Source: Thalassobaculum fulvum
GTDB taxonomy: Bacteria > Pseudomonadota > Alphaproteobacteria > Thalassobaculales > Thalassobaculaceae
NCBI RefSeq assembly: GCF_014652915.1
Contig: NZ_BMZS01000015.1
Span: 83,673-147,672, forward strand
DNA: 64,000 nt
Direction: 5' to 3'
Part shown: positions 9,400-18,543 of the stretch, piece after piece
How positions within the stretch are numbered: position 1 is the stretch's first letter
How the letters are laid out: every line of letters starts with the position of its first letter
The notes under the pieces: generated by a model
What the model saw: the letters and a program-made list of their open reading frames with translations, nothing else
What the model was told of the DNA's origin: nothing
Database searches by the model: none
Made by a program: the position numbers and the translations under genes

Positions 9400-10169
9400 G
9401 CGACCGGGCAATCCCGGCGGCCGATCATCCGGGGAGCGGGTTTCTCGAGGTCGCCGGGCTGGTCCGGGCATTCGGCGGGGTCCGGGCGGTCGACGGCGTC
9501 GACCTGATGCTGGGCGCCGGCGAGCTGCTGTCGATCATCGGGCCGAACGGCTGCGGCAAGACCACCCTGTTCAACCTGCTGACCGGCCAGCTCGCCCCGA
9601 CCGCCGGCCGGATCCGGTTCGAGGGAAGGGATCTCGCCGGCCTGCCGCCGCACCGGGTCGCCGAGGCCGGGATCGTGCGCAAGTTCCAGGTGCCGTCGGT
9701 GTTCCCGGCGCTGAGCGTCGCGGAGAACCTGCGGACCGCACTGGCCGCCCCGGCGGCCCGCCGCGGGGCTCGTCGGCTCGACCCCGATGCTCTGCTGCGG
9801 CTGGTCGACCTGGAGGCGAATGCCGAAACCGCGGCCGGCGAGCTGGCGCACGGTGCCAAGCAGTGGCTGGAGCTGGCGATGGTGGTGGCGGCCGGGCCGC
9901 GCCTGCTGCTGCTCGACGAGCCGACCGCCGGCATGACCCGGGCGGAGAGCGAGTCGACGGTCCGGCTGATCCGGCGGCTGCGCGACCAGACCGGGACGGC
10001 GGCGATCGTGATCGAGCACGACATGGCGGTGGTCGAAACCCTGTCGGCACCGGTGGCGGTGATGATCGCCGGGCGGATCGTGGCCCATGGCGACTACGCC
10101 GCAGTGCGGGCCGACCCGGCGGTGCGGGCGGCGTATTTCGGCAAGGCAGGAGCCGTCGCTCATGGCTGA
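9390..10169 (+). CDS. ABC importer ATPase, UrtD/LivG type
   Basis: This is a 259-residue ATPase. Walker A is GPNGCGKTTLFNLLTG, Walker B is LLLLDEPTAGM, and the signature is the degenerate LAHGAKQWLELAM. A signature followed by KQWLE is characteristic of UrtD (usually LSHGQKQWLE) more than of LivG. It starts with GTG inside the end of the binding-protein gene and overlaps the next ATPase by 8 bases. It energises uptake through the permease pair downstream. The changed signature (Ala-His-Gly-Ala) still keeps the key Gly. Confidence 0.88.
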   Translation: MLLSDRAIPAADHPGSGFLEVAGLVRAFGGVRAVDGVDLMLGAGELLSIIGPNGCGKTTLFNLLTGQLAPTAGRIRFEGRDLAGLPPHRVAEAGIVRKFQVPSVFPALSVAENLRTALAAPAARRGARRLDPDALLRLVDLEANAETAAGELAHGAKQWLELAMVVAAGPRLLLLDEPTAGMTRAESESTVRLIRRLRDQTGTAAIVIEHDMAVVETLSAPVAVMIAGRIVAHGDYAAVRADPAVRAAYFGKAGAVAHG

Positions 10170-10863
10170 CGGAACGCTGCTGGAGATCGCCGGGCTGACC
10201 GCCGGCTACGGCGGCGGCATGGTGCTGCACGGCCTCGACCTGACCGTCGGCCCGGGTGAGCCGGTGGCGCTGATGGGCCGCAACGGCGTCGGCAAGACCA
10301 CCCTGCTGAAGACGGTCATGGGGCTGCTGCGCCCGCGCGGCGGCACGATCCGGCTCGACGGCGCGCGGATCGACGGGCTGCCGCCGTTTCGGATCGCGCG
10401 CGCCGGCATCGCCTATGTGCCGCAGGGCCGCGAGGTGTTCGCCGACCTGACGGTGGAGGAGAACCTGATCCTCGGCGACTTGGCGGCGGCCGATGCCGGG
10501 CGCGGCTACGAGTTGTTTCCGGCTCTGGCGGAGCGCCGGCGCGAGCCGGCCGGACGGCTGTCCGGCGGGCAGCAGCAGCAGCTCGCCATCGCCCGGGCCC
10601 TGATGGCCCGGCCCCGCCTGCTGCTGCTCGACGAGCCATCCGAGGGGGTGCAGCCCTCGGTGGTGATTGAGATGGCCGACGCCCTGGCCGCGGTGGCGGC
10701 GGCCGAAGGCATGGCGGTGGTGCTGGTCGAGCAGAACGTCGACCTGGCCCTGCGGCTCGCCGGGCGCGTCGTGTTCATGGACCGGGGCCGCGTAGTGGCG
10801 GAGGAGGGCGGCGACGCCCTGCGGGCCGATCCGTCCCGGCTGGACGCCCACCTGGTGCTGTAG
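10162..10863 (+). CDS. ABC importer ATPase, UrtE/LivF type
   Basis: This 233-residue ATPase has Walker A GRNGVGKTTLLK, a canonical signature LSGGQQQQLAIARAL and Walker B RLLLLDEPSEGVQPS. The SGGQQQQLAIARAL and EGVQPS forms are those of UrtE. ATG 10162 overlaps the end of the previous gene; the longer open frame upstream is only coding-frame shadow. It probably dimerises with the UrtD-like partner. Confidence 0.9.
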   Translation: MADGTLLEIAGLTAGYGGGMVLHGLDLTVGPGEPVALMGRNGVGKTTLLKTVMGLLRPRGGTIRLDGARIDGLPPFRIARAGIAYVPQGREVFADLTVEENLILGDLAAADAGRGYELFPALAERRREPAGRLSGGQQQQLAIARALMARPRLLLLDEPSEGVQPSVVIEMADALAAVAAAEGMAVVLVEQNVDLALRLAGRVVFMDRGRVVAEEGGDALRADPSRLDAHLVL

Positions 10864-10877
10864 CGGAGGCGGCTGCG

Positions 10878-11738
10878 ATGCATCTGGCGACCCTGCTCCT
10901 CGACGGCGCCAACGCGGTGCTGATCCTGATGCTGGTGGCGCTCGGCCTGGCGATCGTGTTCGGGCTGATGAACGTCATCAACCTGGCCCATGGCGAGTTC
11001 CTGATGCTCGGCGCCTACGTGGTGCTGGCGGCCGGCCAGGCCGGGCTACCGTTCTGGGTCGGCCTGGCGCTGGCGCCGCCGGCGGTCGCCCTGGTCGGGC
11101 TGGTGGCCGAGGAGGTGCTGGTTCGGCACACCTACACCCGCCTGCTCGACACCATCCTGGCGACCTGGGGGCTGTCGCTGGTGCTGCGGCAGGCGGCGGT
11201 GCTGCTGTACGGTCCCGGCTCGCACTCGGTGGTGCCGCCGGATCTCGGCGCGGTGACGATCGCCGGCAGCCCGTACCCGGTGTACCGGCTGGTGGTGATG
11301 GCGATCAGCCTGACGGCCATCGCCGCCACCTTCGCGCTGTTCTTCCGGACCCGCTTCGGCCTGGCCGCCCGGGCGGTGATCGCCAACCGGGCGATGGCCT
11401 CGTGCCTCGGCATCGACACGCGGCGGCTCGACCGCTGGACCTTCGCGGTCGGGGCCGGGCTGGCCGGGCTGGCCGGCGCGGCGATGGCGCCGCTGATAGC
11501 GGTCGACCCGCAGGCCGGCCTCGGCTGGCTGGTGCCGGCGTTCCTGGCGATCCTGGTCGGCGGCCTCGGCTCGATCGCCGGGCCGCTGGTCGGGGCGGCC
11601 GGGATCGGCGGACTCGACAGCCTGACCGCCGCGGTGGCGTCGCCGGTGTGGGCGCAGCTCGCGGTGTTCGTGGCGGCCATCCTGGTGATCCGGCTGCGCC
11701 CGACCGGGCTGATCGCCCGGCGGCGGCGGGAGTCCTGA
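10878..11738 (+). CDS. ABC importer inner-membrane permease, LivH/UrtB type
   Basis: This 286-residue membrane protein has about eight hydrophobic segments and the LivH signature FGLMNVINLAHGEFLMLGAY at residues 30-50. A second conserved stretch, RAVIANRAMASCLGIDTRR, is the cytoplasmic coupling loop. The C-terminal GGLGSIAGPLVGA motif is also typical. It lies 14 bases behind the second ATPase and 4 bases before its LivM-type partner, with which it forms the channel. Confidence 0.9.
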   Translation: MHLATLLLDGANAVLILMLVALGLAIVFGLMNVINLAHGEFLMLGAYVVLAAGQAGLPFWVGLALAPPAVALVGLVAEEVLVRHTYTRLLDTILATWGLSLVLRQAAVLLYGPGSHSVVPPDLGAVTIAGSPYPVYRLVVMAISLTAIAATFALFFRTRFGLAARAVIANRAMASCLGIDTRRLDRWTFAVGAGLAGLAGAAMAPLIAVDPQAGLGWLVPAFLAILVGGLGSIAGPLVGAAGIGGLDSLTAAVASPVWAQLAVFVAAILVIRLRPTGLIARRRRES

Positions 11739-11742
11739 CGGC

Positions 11743-12726
11743 ATGCGGTCGTGGCGCACCGTCGACCTGGTCGGGTTGCTCGCCCTGGCGGTCCTGCTGG
11801 CGCTGCCGGCGGTCGCGCCGTCCTGGCTGGTCGGCGACTTGGCGATGTATCTGAGCTACGCGCTGCTGGCGGTCGCCCTGGCCTTCGCCTGGGGGCATTG
11901 CGGGCTGCTCAGCCTGGGGCACGGCGTGTTCTTCGGGATCGGCGCCTACGCCATGGGGACCCTGACCCTCGGCATGCTGCCCGGGCTGGAGGCGGTGCGC
12001 TCGACCTGGCTCGGCCTGGTGTTCGCGGTGATCGCCTCGGGGGCGACCGCCTGGACCATCGGCTGGTTCACCTTCGCCGGCCGCGGCCTGCACGGCGCGT
12101 TCTTCGGGATCGTCACCCTGGCGCTAGCGGTGGTGTTCGAACGGCTGGCGATCAACTGGGACTGGCTCGGCGGGCTGAACGGGCTGATGAACGTGCCGCC
12201 GATCACCCTCGGGCCGAACGGCGACGGCGCCGAGCTGTGGGAGCCGGTACCGCTGTTCTACGTCATGCTCGGGGTGCTGGCGGCGACGGTCGCCGGGCTC
12301 ACCGCCTACCAGCGCTCGGACCGCGGGCTGGCGCTGGCGGCGCTGCGCGAGAACGAGCTCAGGGCCCGCGCGCTCGGCTACGACACCGGTGCCCTGAAGC
12401 GCCGGGCCTTCGCCCTGTCGGGCGCGGTCGCCGGGCTGGCCGGCGCGCTGTTCGTGGTGCAGTTCGGCTTCGCCTCGCCGGCGCTGATCGGCTTCTCGCT
12501 GTCGGCCGAGGCGCTGATCTGGGTGGCGCTCGGCGGCCGCGGCGAGCTGGTCTCGGCGGCCGTCGGCGTGATCGCGCTGCGGCTGCTGGACAGCCAGTTC
12601 TCCAGCAGCCTGGAGGCGTGGTGGCCGCTGGTGGTCGGGCTGATCTTCATGGCCGTCGTGGTGCTGCTGCCGCGCGGGATCGTCGGCGAGGCGGTGTACC
12701 GGATCGCCCGCCAGCGCGGCCGCTAG
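11743..12726 (+). CDS. ABC importer inner-membrane permease, LivM/UrtC type
   Basis: This 327-residue polytopic protein has the LivM-type motif AWGHCGLLSLGHGVFFGIGAY at residues 48-68 (family pattern G-x-x-S-x-G-x-x-F) and the coupling loop LAALRENELRARALGYDT. It is the last gene of the operon, in the order binding protein, ATPase, ATPase, permease, permease, which differs from the usual urtABCDE order. It ends only 3 bases from the convergent PEP-mutase-family gene, with no room for a separate terminator. Confidence 0.9.
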   Translation: MRSWRTVDLVGLLALAVLLALPAVAPSWLVGDLAMYLSYALLAVALAFAWGHCGLLSLGHGVFFGIGAYAMGTLTLGMLPGLEAVRSTWLGLVFAVIASGATAWTIGWFTFAGRGLHGAFFGIVTLALAVVFERLAINWDWLGGLNGLMNVPPITLGPNGDGAELWEPVPLFYVMLGVLAATVAGLTAYQRSDRGLALAALRENELRARALGYDTGALKRRAFALSGAVAGLAGALFVVQFGFASPALIGFSLSAEALIWVALGGRGELVSAAVGVIALRLLDSQFSSSLEAWWPLVVGLIFMAVVVLLPRGIVGEAVYRIARQRGR

Positions 12727-12729
12727 AAT

Positions 12730-13560
12730 TCAGCCGCGGCCTTCCTTACGGTCGGCGAAGAAGCCGTTGAGCTCGCGGCTCGCGGCGGCGTTCTTGAAGG
12801 CCGCGAAGCTGCCTTCGTCGGCAATGCCGCGGGCGGCCCGCAGGAACTCGCCATAGGCGGCACGGGCGAGCGAGCCGCCGACGCTGATCCGCCGGGCGCC
12901 CAGCGCGGCCAGCTCCGCGACCGGCCGGCCGAGGGTCAGCACGTTCACCGGCTTCGGCGCCACCGCCTGCACCACGGTGCCGATCTGGGCGTCGTCGCCG
13001 ATCCCGGGGGCGTACAGGCAGTCGGCGCCGGCCTCGGCGAACGCCTTGAGCCGGCGCACCGTTTCGTCCAGGTCCGGTCGACCGGCGATGAAGCCCTCCG
13101 AGCGGGCGGTCAGCAGCACGCCGCTGCCGGTCCGGTCGATCGCCGCACGGGCGGCGGCGACGCGGGCGACCGCCAGGTCGAAGTCGTACAGCGGGGCGTC
13201 CGGGTTGCCGGTGGAATCCTCGACCGACACGCCGGCGATGCCGGTGTCGGCGGCGGCCGCGATGTTGGTCGCCACCCCGTCGGGATCGTCGGCGAAGGCG
13301 TTCTCGTAGTCGGCGTTGACCGGCAGGTCGGTGGCCTCGACGATCGCCTGAAGGTGAGCCAGCACGTCGTCGCGGGTCACCCCGTTGTCGGGCCGGCCCA
13401 TCGCCCAGGCCATGCCGGCGCTGGTCGAGGCCAGCGCCTTGAAGCCGAGCCGCTGCAGCATGATCGCCGAGCCGACGTCCCACGGGTTCGGAATGACGAA
13501 GCAGCCGCTGTCGTGCAGGCGGCGGAAGGCGGCGCGCTTCTCGGCGACGGTTGCGGGCAT
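12730..13560 (-). CDS. Isocitrate lyase/PEP mutase superfamily enzyme
   Basis: This 276-residue TIM-barrel enzyme cleaves or makes a C-C or P-C bond next to a 2-oxo acid. Conserved parts are FVIPNPWDVGSAIMLQRLGF, the metal site ADYENAF, and VSVEDSTGNPDAPLYD. It lacks the KKCGH loop of true isocitrate lyase, so it is closer to oxaloacetate decarboxylase or the putative PEP-mutase-like proteins. The exact substrate cannot be named. ATG 13560 is chosen because the family's N terminus (KRAAFRRLHDSG) follows immediately. Confidence 0.78.
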   Translation of the reverse strand: MPATVAEKRAAFRRLHDSGCFVIPNPWDVGSAIMLQRLGFKALASTSAGMAWAMGRPDNGVTRDDVLAHLQAIVEATDLPVNADYENAFADDPDGVATNIAAAADTGIAGVSVEDSTGNPDAPLYDFDLAVARVAAARAAIDRTGSGVLLTARSEGFIAGRPDLDETVRRLKAFAEAGADCLYAPGIGDDAQIGTVVQAVAPKPVNVLTLGRPVAELAALGARRISVGGSLARAAYGEFLRAARGIADEGSFAAFKNAAASRELNGFFADRKEGRG

Positions 13561-13674
13561 GGCGGATCCTCCACGGCACGGGTTGGTTGGCGCGCACAAT
13601 GCGGAGAGTGACCGGCCGGCCGTAGAGCCACTATTTGAAGGGGGCATGGGGCCAGCCGGAGTCGCCCGTCGCGC

Positions 13675-13784
13675 CATGGGTCCCGGCTCTCCGCGGCTTC
13701 GCCGCTCCGGCCGCGATGAGGCCGATCTGTTTCCCTCATCCCGGAGCGGGCCGCCGCAAGGCGGAGTGCATCCGGGACCTACCG
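13675..13784. repeat. Intergenic palindromic element, copy C
   Basis: The element starts with ATGGGTCCCGGCTCTCCGC and ends with GCATCCGGGACCTACC, and its outer arms are complementary (GGGTCCCGG against CCGGGACC). CCTCATCCCGGAGCGG inside is shared with copies A and B. It lies upstream of the PEP-mutase-family gene and downstream of pyruvate kinase. Confidence 0.65.
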
Positions 13785-13807
13785 GCCGAGGTCGGCTCGA
13801 GCTTCCC

Positions 13808-15223
13808 TTACGGAATCCGCTCGACCCGCAGCACGTTGGTCGAGCCCGGCGTGCCCATCGGGACGCCGGCGGTGATCACCACCTTGTCGCCGCTGCTGCC
13901 GTACTCCTCGCGCTTGGCGATCTCGGTGGCGCGCTGGACGACGGCGGAGAACCGCTGCTCCTCCGGCATGTGGACCGCGTGCACGCCCCAGGCCATGGCG
14001 AGGCGCCGGGCGGTCGCCAAGCTCGAGGTGATGCATAGGATCGGCACCTTCGGCCGCTCGCGCGAGGCCCGGATCGTGGTCGAGCCCGAGGTCGTGTAGG
14101 TGATGATGCAGCGCGCCCTGATCGACTCGGCGACCTCGCGCGCGGCCAGGGTGATGGCGTCCGACACGGTGCCCTCGGGCGCCGGGTGCTCGGCATGGGC
14201 ATGGGCGAGGTAGTAGGAGTCGCTCTCCACGTTGGTGATGATCTTGTTCATCATCGCCACCGCCTCGACCGGGTACTGGCCCGACGCGGTCTCGGCCGAC
14301 AGCATCACGGCGTCGGCGGAATCGTAGACCGCGGTCGCCACGTCCGACGCCTCGGCCCGGGTCGGGGCCGGGGCGGCGACCATGGAGTCCAGCATCTGGG
14401 TGGCGACGATCACCGGCTTGCCCATCGCCCGGCAGGTCCGGACGATCCGCTTCTGCAGCGGCGGCACCCGTTCCGGCGGCAGCTCGACCCCGAGGTCGCC
14501 GCGGGCGACCATCACGGCGTCGGCGATCTCGACGATCGGTTCGAGCTGGTCGATGGCGGCCGGCTTCTCCAGCTTCACCAGCACGGCCGCCCGGCCGGCG
14601 ATCAGGCGGCGCGCCTCGGCGACGTCCTCGGGGCGCTGCACGAAGCTGAGCGCGATCCAGTCGGCCCCCATGTCGAGCGCGAACCGCAGGTCGGTACGGT
14701 CCTTGTCGGTCAGCGCCGACAGCGGCAGCACCGCATTCGGGACGTTGACGCCCTTGCGGTCGGACAGCGGCCCGCCGGTGATCACCTCGGTGTCGGCGAA
14801 GTCCTTGCCGCACTTGACGACCCGCAGCCGCACCTTGCCGTCGTCGAGCAGCAGGTCGGTGCCGGGTTCGAGCGCCGCGAAGATCTCCGGGTGCGGCAGG
14901 GTCGCCCGCTCGGCCGTGCCGGGGGCCTGCTTCAGCTCCAGCCGGAACCGCCCCCCGGCGGCCAGCTTGATCGGGCCGTCCGGAAAGGTTCCGACCCGCA
15001 GCTTCGGGCCCTGCAGGTCGGCCATGACCGAGATCGGCCGACCGGCCTCCGCCTCCAGCCGGCGCACGATGTCGAAGCGCGCCTGGTGGTCGGCATGCGA
15101 GCCGTGGCTGAAGTTGAACCGGAATACGTCCACCCCGGCCTCGAACAGGGCGCGGATGCTCGCCTCGGTGGAACTGGCCGGGCCGAGGGTGGCAACGATC
15201 TTGGTGCAGCGGTATCGCCTCAT
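13808..15223 (-). CDS. pyk: Pyruvate kinase
   Basis: This 471-residue glycolytic enzyme transfers phosphate from PEP to ADP. The start CTKIVATLGPASS, the substrate-binding FNFSHGSHADHQ, the catalytic-lysine region VLVKLEKPAAI, and the metal site VMVARGDLGVELPPERVP are all intact. TRAEASDVATAVYD marks the allosteric-interface helix. ATG 15223 matches the family start. The C-terminal domain is complete. It is divergent from an EamA transporter gene and monocistronic. Confidence 0.95.
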   Translation of the reverse strand: MRRYRCTKIVATLGPASSTEASIRALFEAGVDVFRFNFSHGSHADHQARFDIVRRLEAEAGRPISVMADLQGPKLRVGTFPDGPIKLAAGGRFRLELKQAPGTAERATLPHPEIFAALEPGTDLLLDDGKVRLRVVKCGKDFADTEVITGGPLSDRKGVNVPNAVLPLSALTDKDRTDLRFALDMGADWIALSFVQRPEDVAEARRLIAGRAAVLVKLEKPAAIDQLEPIVEIADAVMVARGDLGVELPPERVPPLQKRIVRTCRAMGKPVIVATQMLDSMVAAPAPTRAEASDVATAVYDSADAVMLSAETASGQYPVEAVAMMNKIITNVESDSYYLAHAHAEHPAPEGTVSDAITLAAREVAESIRARCIITYTTSGSTTIRASRERPKVPILCITSSLATARRLAMAWGVHAVHMPEEQRFSAVVQRATEIAKREEYGSSGDKVVITAGVPMGTPGSTNVLRVERIP

Positions 15224-15356
15224 AACGCTGATACTAAACGGTAAACGGCGGCGAGGTAAGCGACGATCTGATGACGACCTCGCGAACCGGCGGTCCGGCC
15301 TTGCGCTGCTCGACTCAGGGGATAGTCTGCTAGGCAACGAAAATCGGGAGGATATC

Positions 15357-16340
15357 GTGAGCAGTTCGTCTCCGGCGGGTGCCGGCATGAGCCGCACCAT
15401 GGTCTGGCTGGCCTATCTGGCGGCGTTCGCGGGGGTCTGCGGCCATGCGTCCAGCGAGTTCGTCGTGAAGCTGACCGGGCTGGCCGGGGCGGAGGTGTCG
15501 GTCTGGCGCTTCACCCTCGGCGGGCTGGCCCTGCTGCTGGTGGCGCTGTCGCGCAGCGCCACGCGGGACCTGATCACGCCCCTGCGGCAGGACCCGGTGC
15601 CGGTGATCGGGCTGTCGATCTTCGGCATGGCGTTCGCGCAGTTCCTGTTCCACTGGGCGCTCGACTACGCCTCGGTGGTGCAGGTCGCGACGCTGGTGAC
15701 CACCATGCCGATCTTCGTGGTGTTCGTGGTCCGTCTGGTCGAGGGCACGCCGGTGACCGCGCCGAAGATCGTGTCCGGGATCGGGGCCTTCCTCGGCTGC
15801 CTGCTGCTGCTGACCGACGGTGTGATCCACAAGGTCGACGGCGACGTGAACTCGCTGCCCGGGGTCCTCCTGGCGCTCGGCTGCGCCTTCATCGGCGCGT
15901 TCTACCTGGTGCTGGTGCGGCCCTACATCAAAACCTACGGCGCGATCCGGATGACCACCTACACCTTCGCGCTCGGGGCGCCGTTCCTGTGGATCGTGTG
16001 CGGCCTGGCCTGGGGCATCTGGGTGAACCCGCTGACCCTGTTCGACCGCCCGCCCGGCCAGGCCGGCGCCCTCATCACGCTCGGCGTCTGGAACACCTGC
16101 ATCGGCTTCATCCTGTGGCTGTGGGGGCTCGGCCACGTGCCGGACCCGGCGCGCGGCAACTACCTGTTCTTCCTGAAGCCGGTGATCGCCGCGCTGCTGG
16201 CGTTCTTCATCCTCGGCAGCCACATCACGGTGACGCAGATCCTGGCGATCGTGGCGGTCACCGGGTTCGTGCTCGGCGAGATCTTCTTCGACGAGATCCG
16301 GAGCGCACTCGGCCGCAGGCGCGCGGCGCAGGATTCATAG
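15357..16340 (+). CDS. EamA/DMT-family membrane transporter
   Basis: This 327-residue protein has ten predicted membrane helices in two EamA repeats, starting AYLAAFAGVCGHASSEFVVK and with the ASVVQVATLVTTMPIFV helix before the halfway point. DMT proteins usually export amino acids or metabolites. GTG 15357 has GGGAGG 5 bases upstream and is preferred over ATG 15387. The C-terminal tail is basic. The substrate is unknown. It is not obviously coupled to its neighbours. Confidence 0.85.
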   Translation: MSSSSPAGAGMSRTMVWLAYLAAFAGVCGHASSEFVVKLTGLAGAEVSVWRFTLGGLALLLVALSRSATRDLITPLRQDPVPVIGLSIFGMAFAQFLFHWALDYASVVQVATLVTTMPIFVVFVVRLVEGTPVTAPKIVSGIGAFLGCLLLLTDGVIHKVDGDVNSLPGVLLALGCAFIGAFYLVLVRPYIKTYGAIRMTTYTFALGAPFLWIVCGLAWGIWVNPLTLFDRPPGQAGALITLGVWNTCIGFILWLWGLGHVPDPARGNYLFFLKPVIAALLAFFILGSHITVTQILAIVAVTGFVLGEIFFDEIRSALGRRRAAQDS

Positions 16341-16512
16341 CCCCGCTGCATTCGTAGCCCCCGCTGACGGCCCGCAGAAGCGGTGCCGGAGGACCGGCGG
16401 GCCGCGTTGCGGGTGACGACCAGACGGGGTTGCGTCGGCGAGCGCTGCACTTGACCTGCGGTTGTCGACTGCCGCAACGTCGGCTTTGTGACGGGGCCGT
16501 GCGGGATCGCAG

Positions 16513-16914
16513 ATGGAGTACAGTTTCGCCGTCCGTCGGCAGCCGGCCCACGTCGAGGTCGCGTTCACCGGGCTGCTGGTGTCGGACGCCATCGTGGCGA
16601 TCCTGGATCGCATAGCGTGGCCCCGCCTCCGGTCGACCATGCGCGGCCTGCTGTGGGACCTGCGCGCCGCCGACCTCAGCGCCTACAGCATCGACGACAT
16701 GGCGCGGCTGCGGGCCTACGACGACGAAGAGGCCGAGCGGGTGCCGACCGGCCCGCCGGACGGCCGGAGGTTCCGGATCGCCGCCGTCTTCGCCGGCGGG
16801 TCCGACCAGTTGATTTTGCGGCTCTGGGAGTCGTCCGGCGGGGTGGCCGGGGACCTGGAACGCCGGAGCTTCGACGACATCGACGACGCCAGGCGCTGGG
16901 TGGCCGAGCCTTAG
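16513..16914 (+). CDS. STAS/SpoIIAA-like protein of unknown function
   Basis: This 133-residue soluble protein begins with a beta strand (MEYSFAVRRQPAHVEVAFTG) and a helix, then GLLWDLRAADLSAY, a pattern like the SpoIIAA/STAS-like fold seen in small alphaproteobacterial proteins. The C terminus has a DDARRWV helix often seen in such proteins. The assignment rests on pattern only. Its TAG stop overlaps the TAA stop of the convergent EamA gene by 4 bases. Confidence 0.65.
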   Translation: MEYSFAVRRQPAHVEVAFTGLLVSDAIVAILDRIAWPRLRSTMRGLLWDLRAADLSAYSIDDMARLRAYDDEEAERVPTGPPDGRRFRIAAVFAGGSDQLILRLWESSGGVAGDLERRSFDDIDDARRWVAEP

Positions 16915-17825
16915 GCGCGCCGCCGTTCGGCCAACCAGATGCCGCCCAACACGAACACCAGCGCCAGGGCGTGGAACAGCTCGAAGCGCTCGCCCAGTAC
17001 CACCACGCCGAGCCCGGCGGCGAAGATCGGCACCAGGTTGACGAACAGCCCGGCGCGTCCCGGCCCGACCAGGTCGACCGCCCGCAGGAAGCAGATCTGC
17101 GCCACGAAGGACGGGAAGATCACCACGTAGGCGAGCACGCCCCAGCCGACGGCGCTCGGCCACACCAGCGTGCCGGACGCCGCCTCGATCAGCGGCAGCG
17201 GCAGCGAGGTGATCAGGGCGGCGACCGCCAGCACCGAGAACATCGCCAGCCCCGAGACCGCCGGCCGGCGCCGCAGGGCAACGGTGTAGCCGGCGTACAG
17301 CGCGCAGGCGAGAATCATCAGCAGGTCGCCGTCGGCGAACGCCAGCGCAGTGAGCTTGCTGAGGTCGCCGCGCGACGCCACAAGGGCCACCCCGACCATG
17401 GTGGTGGCGACGCCGGCTACCTGCACCGCCCGTACCGGCGTGCGGTAGACGATGTAGGCGCCGATCATCACGAACACCGGAATCGCGCCCTGGATGATGC
17501 CGATGTTGATCGCGACGGTGGACTGGGCGGCCAGGTAGAACAGCGCGTTGAAGCCGGTGAAGCCGAGCGCCCCGAGGGCGGCGAGGAACCACACGCGCGG
17601 TCGCATGGCCGGCCAGTCCTCGACGACCTTCCGGCGCGCGAACAGCAGGATCAGGACGGCCACGCCGACCCAGCGCATGGTCGTGAGCAGCATCGGCGAG
17701 ATCTCGCCGACCGCCAGCCGCCCGGCCACGGCGTTGCCGCCCCAGCTGAGGGTGGTGAGGATCAGCAGGACATAGGCGTTGCCGAGCAGGCCGCCGGCAG
17801 CGGCTCGCGAAGTCCAGGTGCTCAC
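16911..17825 (-). CDS. EamA/DMT-family membrane transporter
   Basis: This 304-residue protein has ten hydrophobic segments and two EamA domains. The first begins at YVLLILTTLSWGGNAVAGRLA, with the family's WGGN motif, and the second at GDLLMILACALYAGYTVALRR. GTG 17825 is preferred because GGGGAGG lies 5 bases before it. It follows the glycolipid-binding-domain gene by 115 bases and may be the third gene of a unit that starts with the ABC ATPase at 19290. The exported compound is unknown. Confidence 0.85.
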   Translation of the reverse strand: MSTWTSRAAAGGLLGNAYVLLILTTLSWGGNAVAGRLAVGEISPMLLTTMRWVGVAVLILLFARRKVVEDWPAMRPRVWFLAALGALGFTGFNALFYLAAQSTVAINIGIIQGAIPVFVMIGAYIVYRTPVRAVQVAGVATTMVGVALVASRGDLSKLTALAFADGDLLMILACALYAGYTVALRRRPAVSGLAMFSVLAVAALITSLPLPLIEAASGTLVWPSAVGWGVLAYVVIFPSFVAQICFLRAVDLVGPGRAGLFVNLVPIFAAGLGVVVLGERFELFHALALVFVLGGIWLAERRRA

Positions 17826-17940
17826 GATACCTCCCCGGCCGGCCGCGTCGGCCGGCAAGCGGTGGGTTGCGCCGATTGACCGGCTCTCTGTAGCCGATCG
17901 CCGACCGCCGCGGTACCCATCGGCACGACCGGAACCCGGT

Positions 17941-18531
17941 TCAGCCGCGACCGGAACCGCCGCCCGGCCGGTCGGCGACCCGCCGCCAGATGTCGGCGTA
18001 GTCGGTCGGCAGGCCGTCGGCGTCGACCGCGATCTCGGCCGCGAAGCCGCTGGTCCGGCTGCGGTAGCGATAGAGCCGCGCGCCCAGCCGTTCGTAGGAC
18101 TGCTCGGCCGGAACCACCTCCAGGGCCGGGAACCGGACCCAGGCGGCGCGCACCGACCCGGTCTCGCCGACCGCCAGGGCCAGCCGGTTGACCGGCAGCG
18201 CGTTGGTGATCGGCGAGACCCCGAGGTCGACGTCGATGCAGCCGTCGAGCGACGGCGCCGGCCGGCCGTCGAGCGTCCACGCCCCGGCTCCGTCATGCCC
18301 GAGTCGGAGAGACCGCAGCACGCCCTCGAACGACTGGTCGACCGCCACCTGGACGGTTCGCCATCGGTGGTCGCAGGTCACCGCGTAGTCGACGCGCAAC
18401 GGGCGCCCGCGCTCGGCCGCCAGCACGGTGCCGGACAAGGTCGCGCCGTCCGGCTGACGCTCCAGGCGGGCCTGCTCGAGGCTCGGCCCGTCGGCCATGC
18501 GGAACCACATCACCTCGCGGGTGTCCGGCAT
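17941..18531 (-). CDS. Putative glycolipid-binding domain protein (DUF1089 family)
   Basis: This 196-residue protein matches the family pattern by eye: an early W, VDYAVTCDHRWRTVQVAV, LDGCIDVDLGVSPITNALPVNRL in the middle and YERLGARLYRYRS near the end. The family is named for a beta-barrel resembling lipoprotein-localisation folds and is thought to bind glycolipids; its real function is not established. It has no signal peptide, so it is cytosolic. It starts 12 bases after the ABC ATPase ends, so they are likely co-transcribed. Confidence 0.72.
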   Translation of the reverse strand: MPDTREVMWFRMADGPSLEQARLERQPDGATLSGTVLAAERGRPLRVDYAVTCDHRWRTVQVAVDQSFEGVLRSLRLGHDGAGAWTLDGRPAPSLDGCIDVDLGVSPITNALPVNRLALAVGETGSVRAAWVRFPALEVVPAEQSYERLGARLYRYRSRTSGFAAEIAVDADGLPTDYADIWRRVADRPGGGSGRG

Positions 18532-18543
18532 CGCTGCCTCCTC

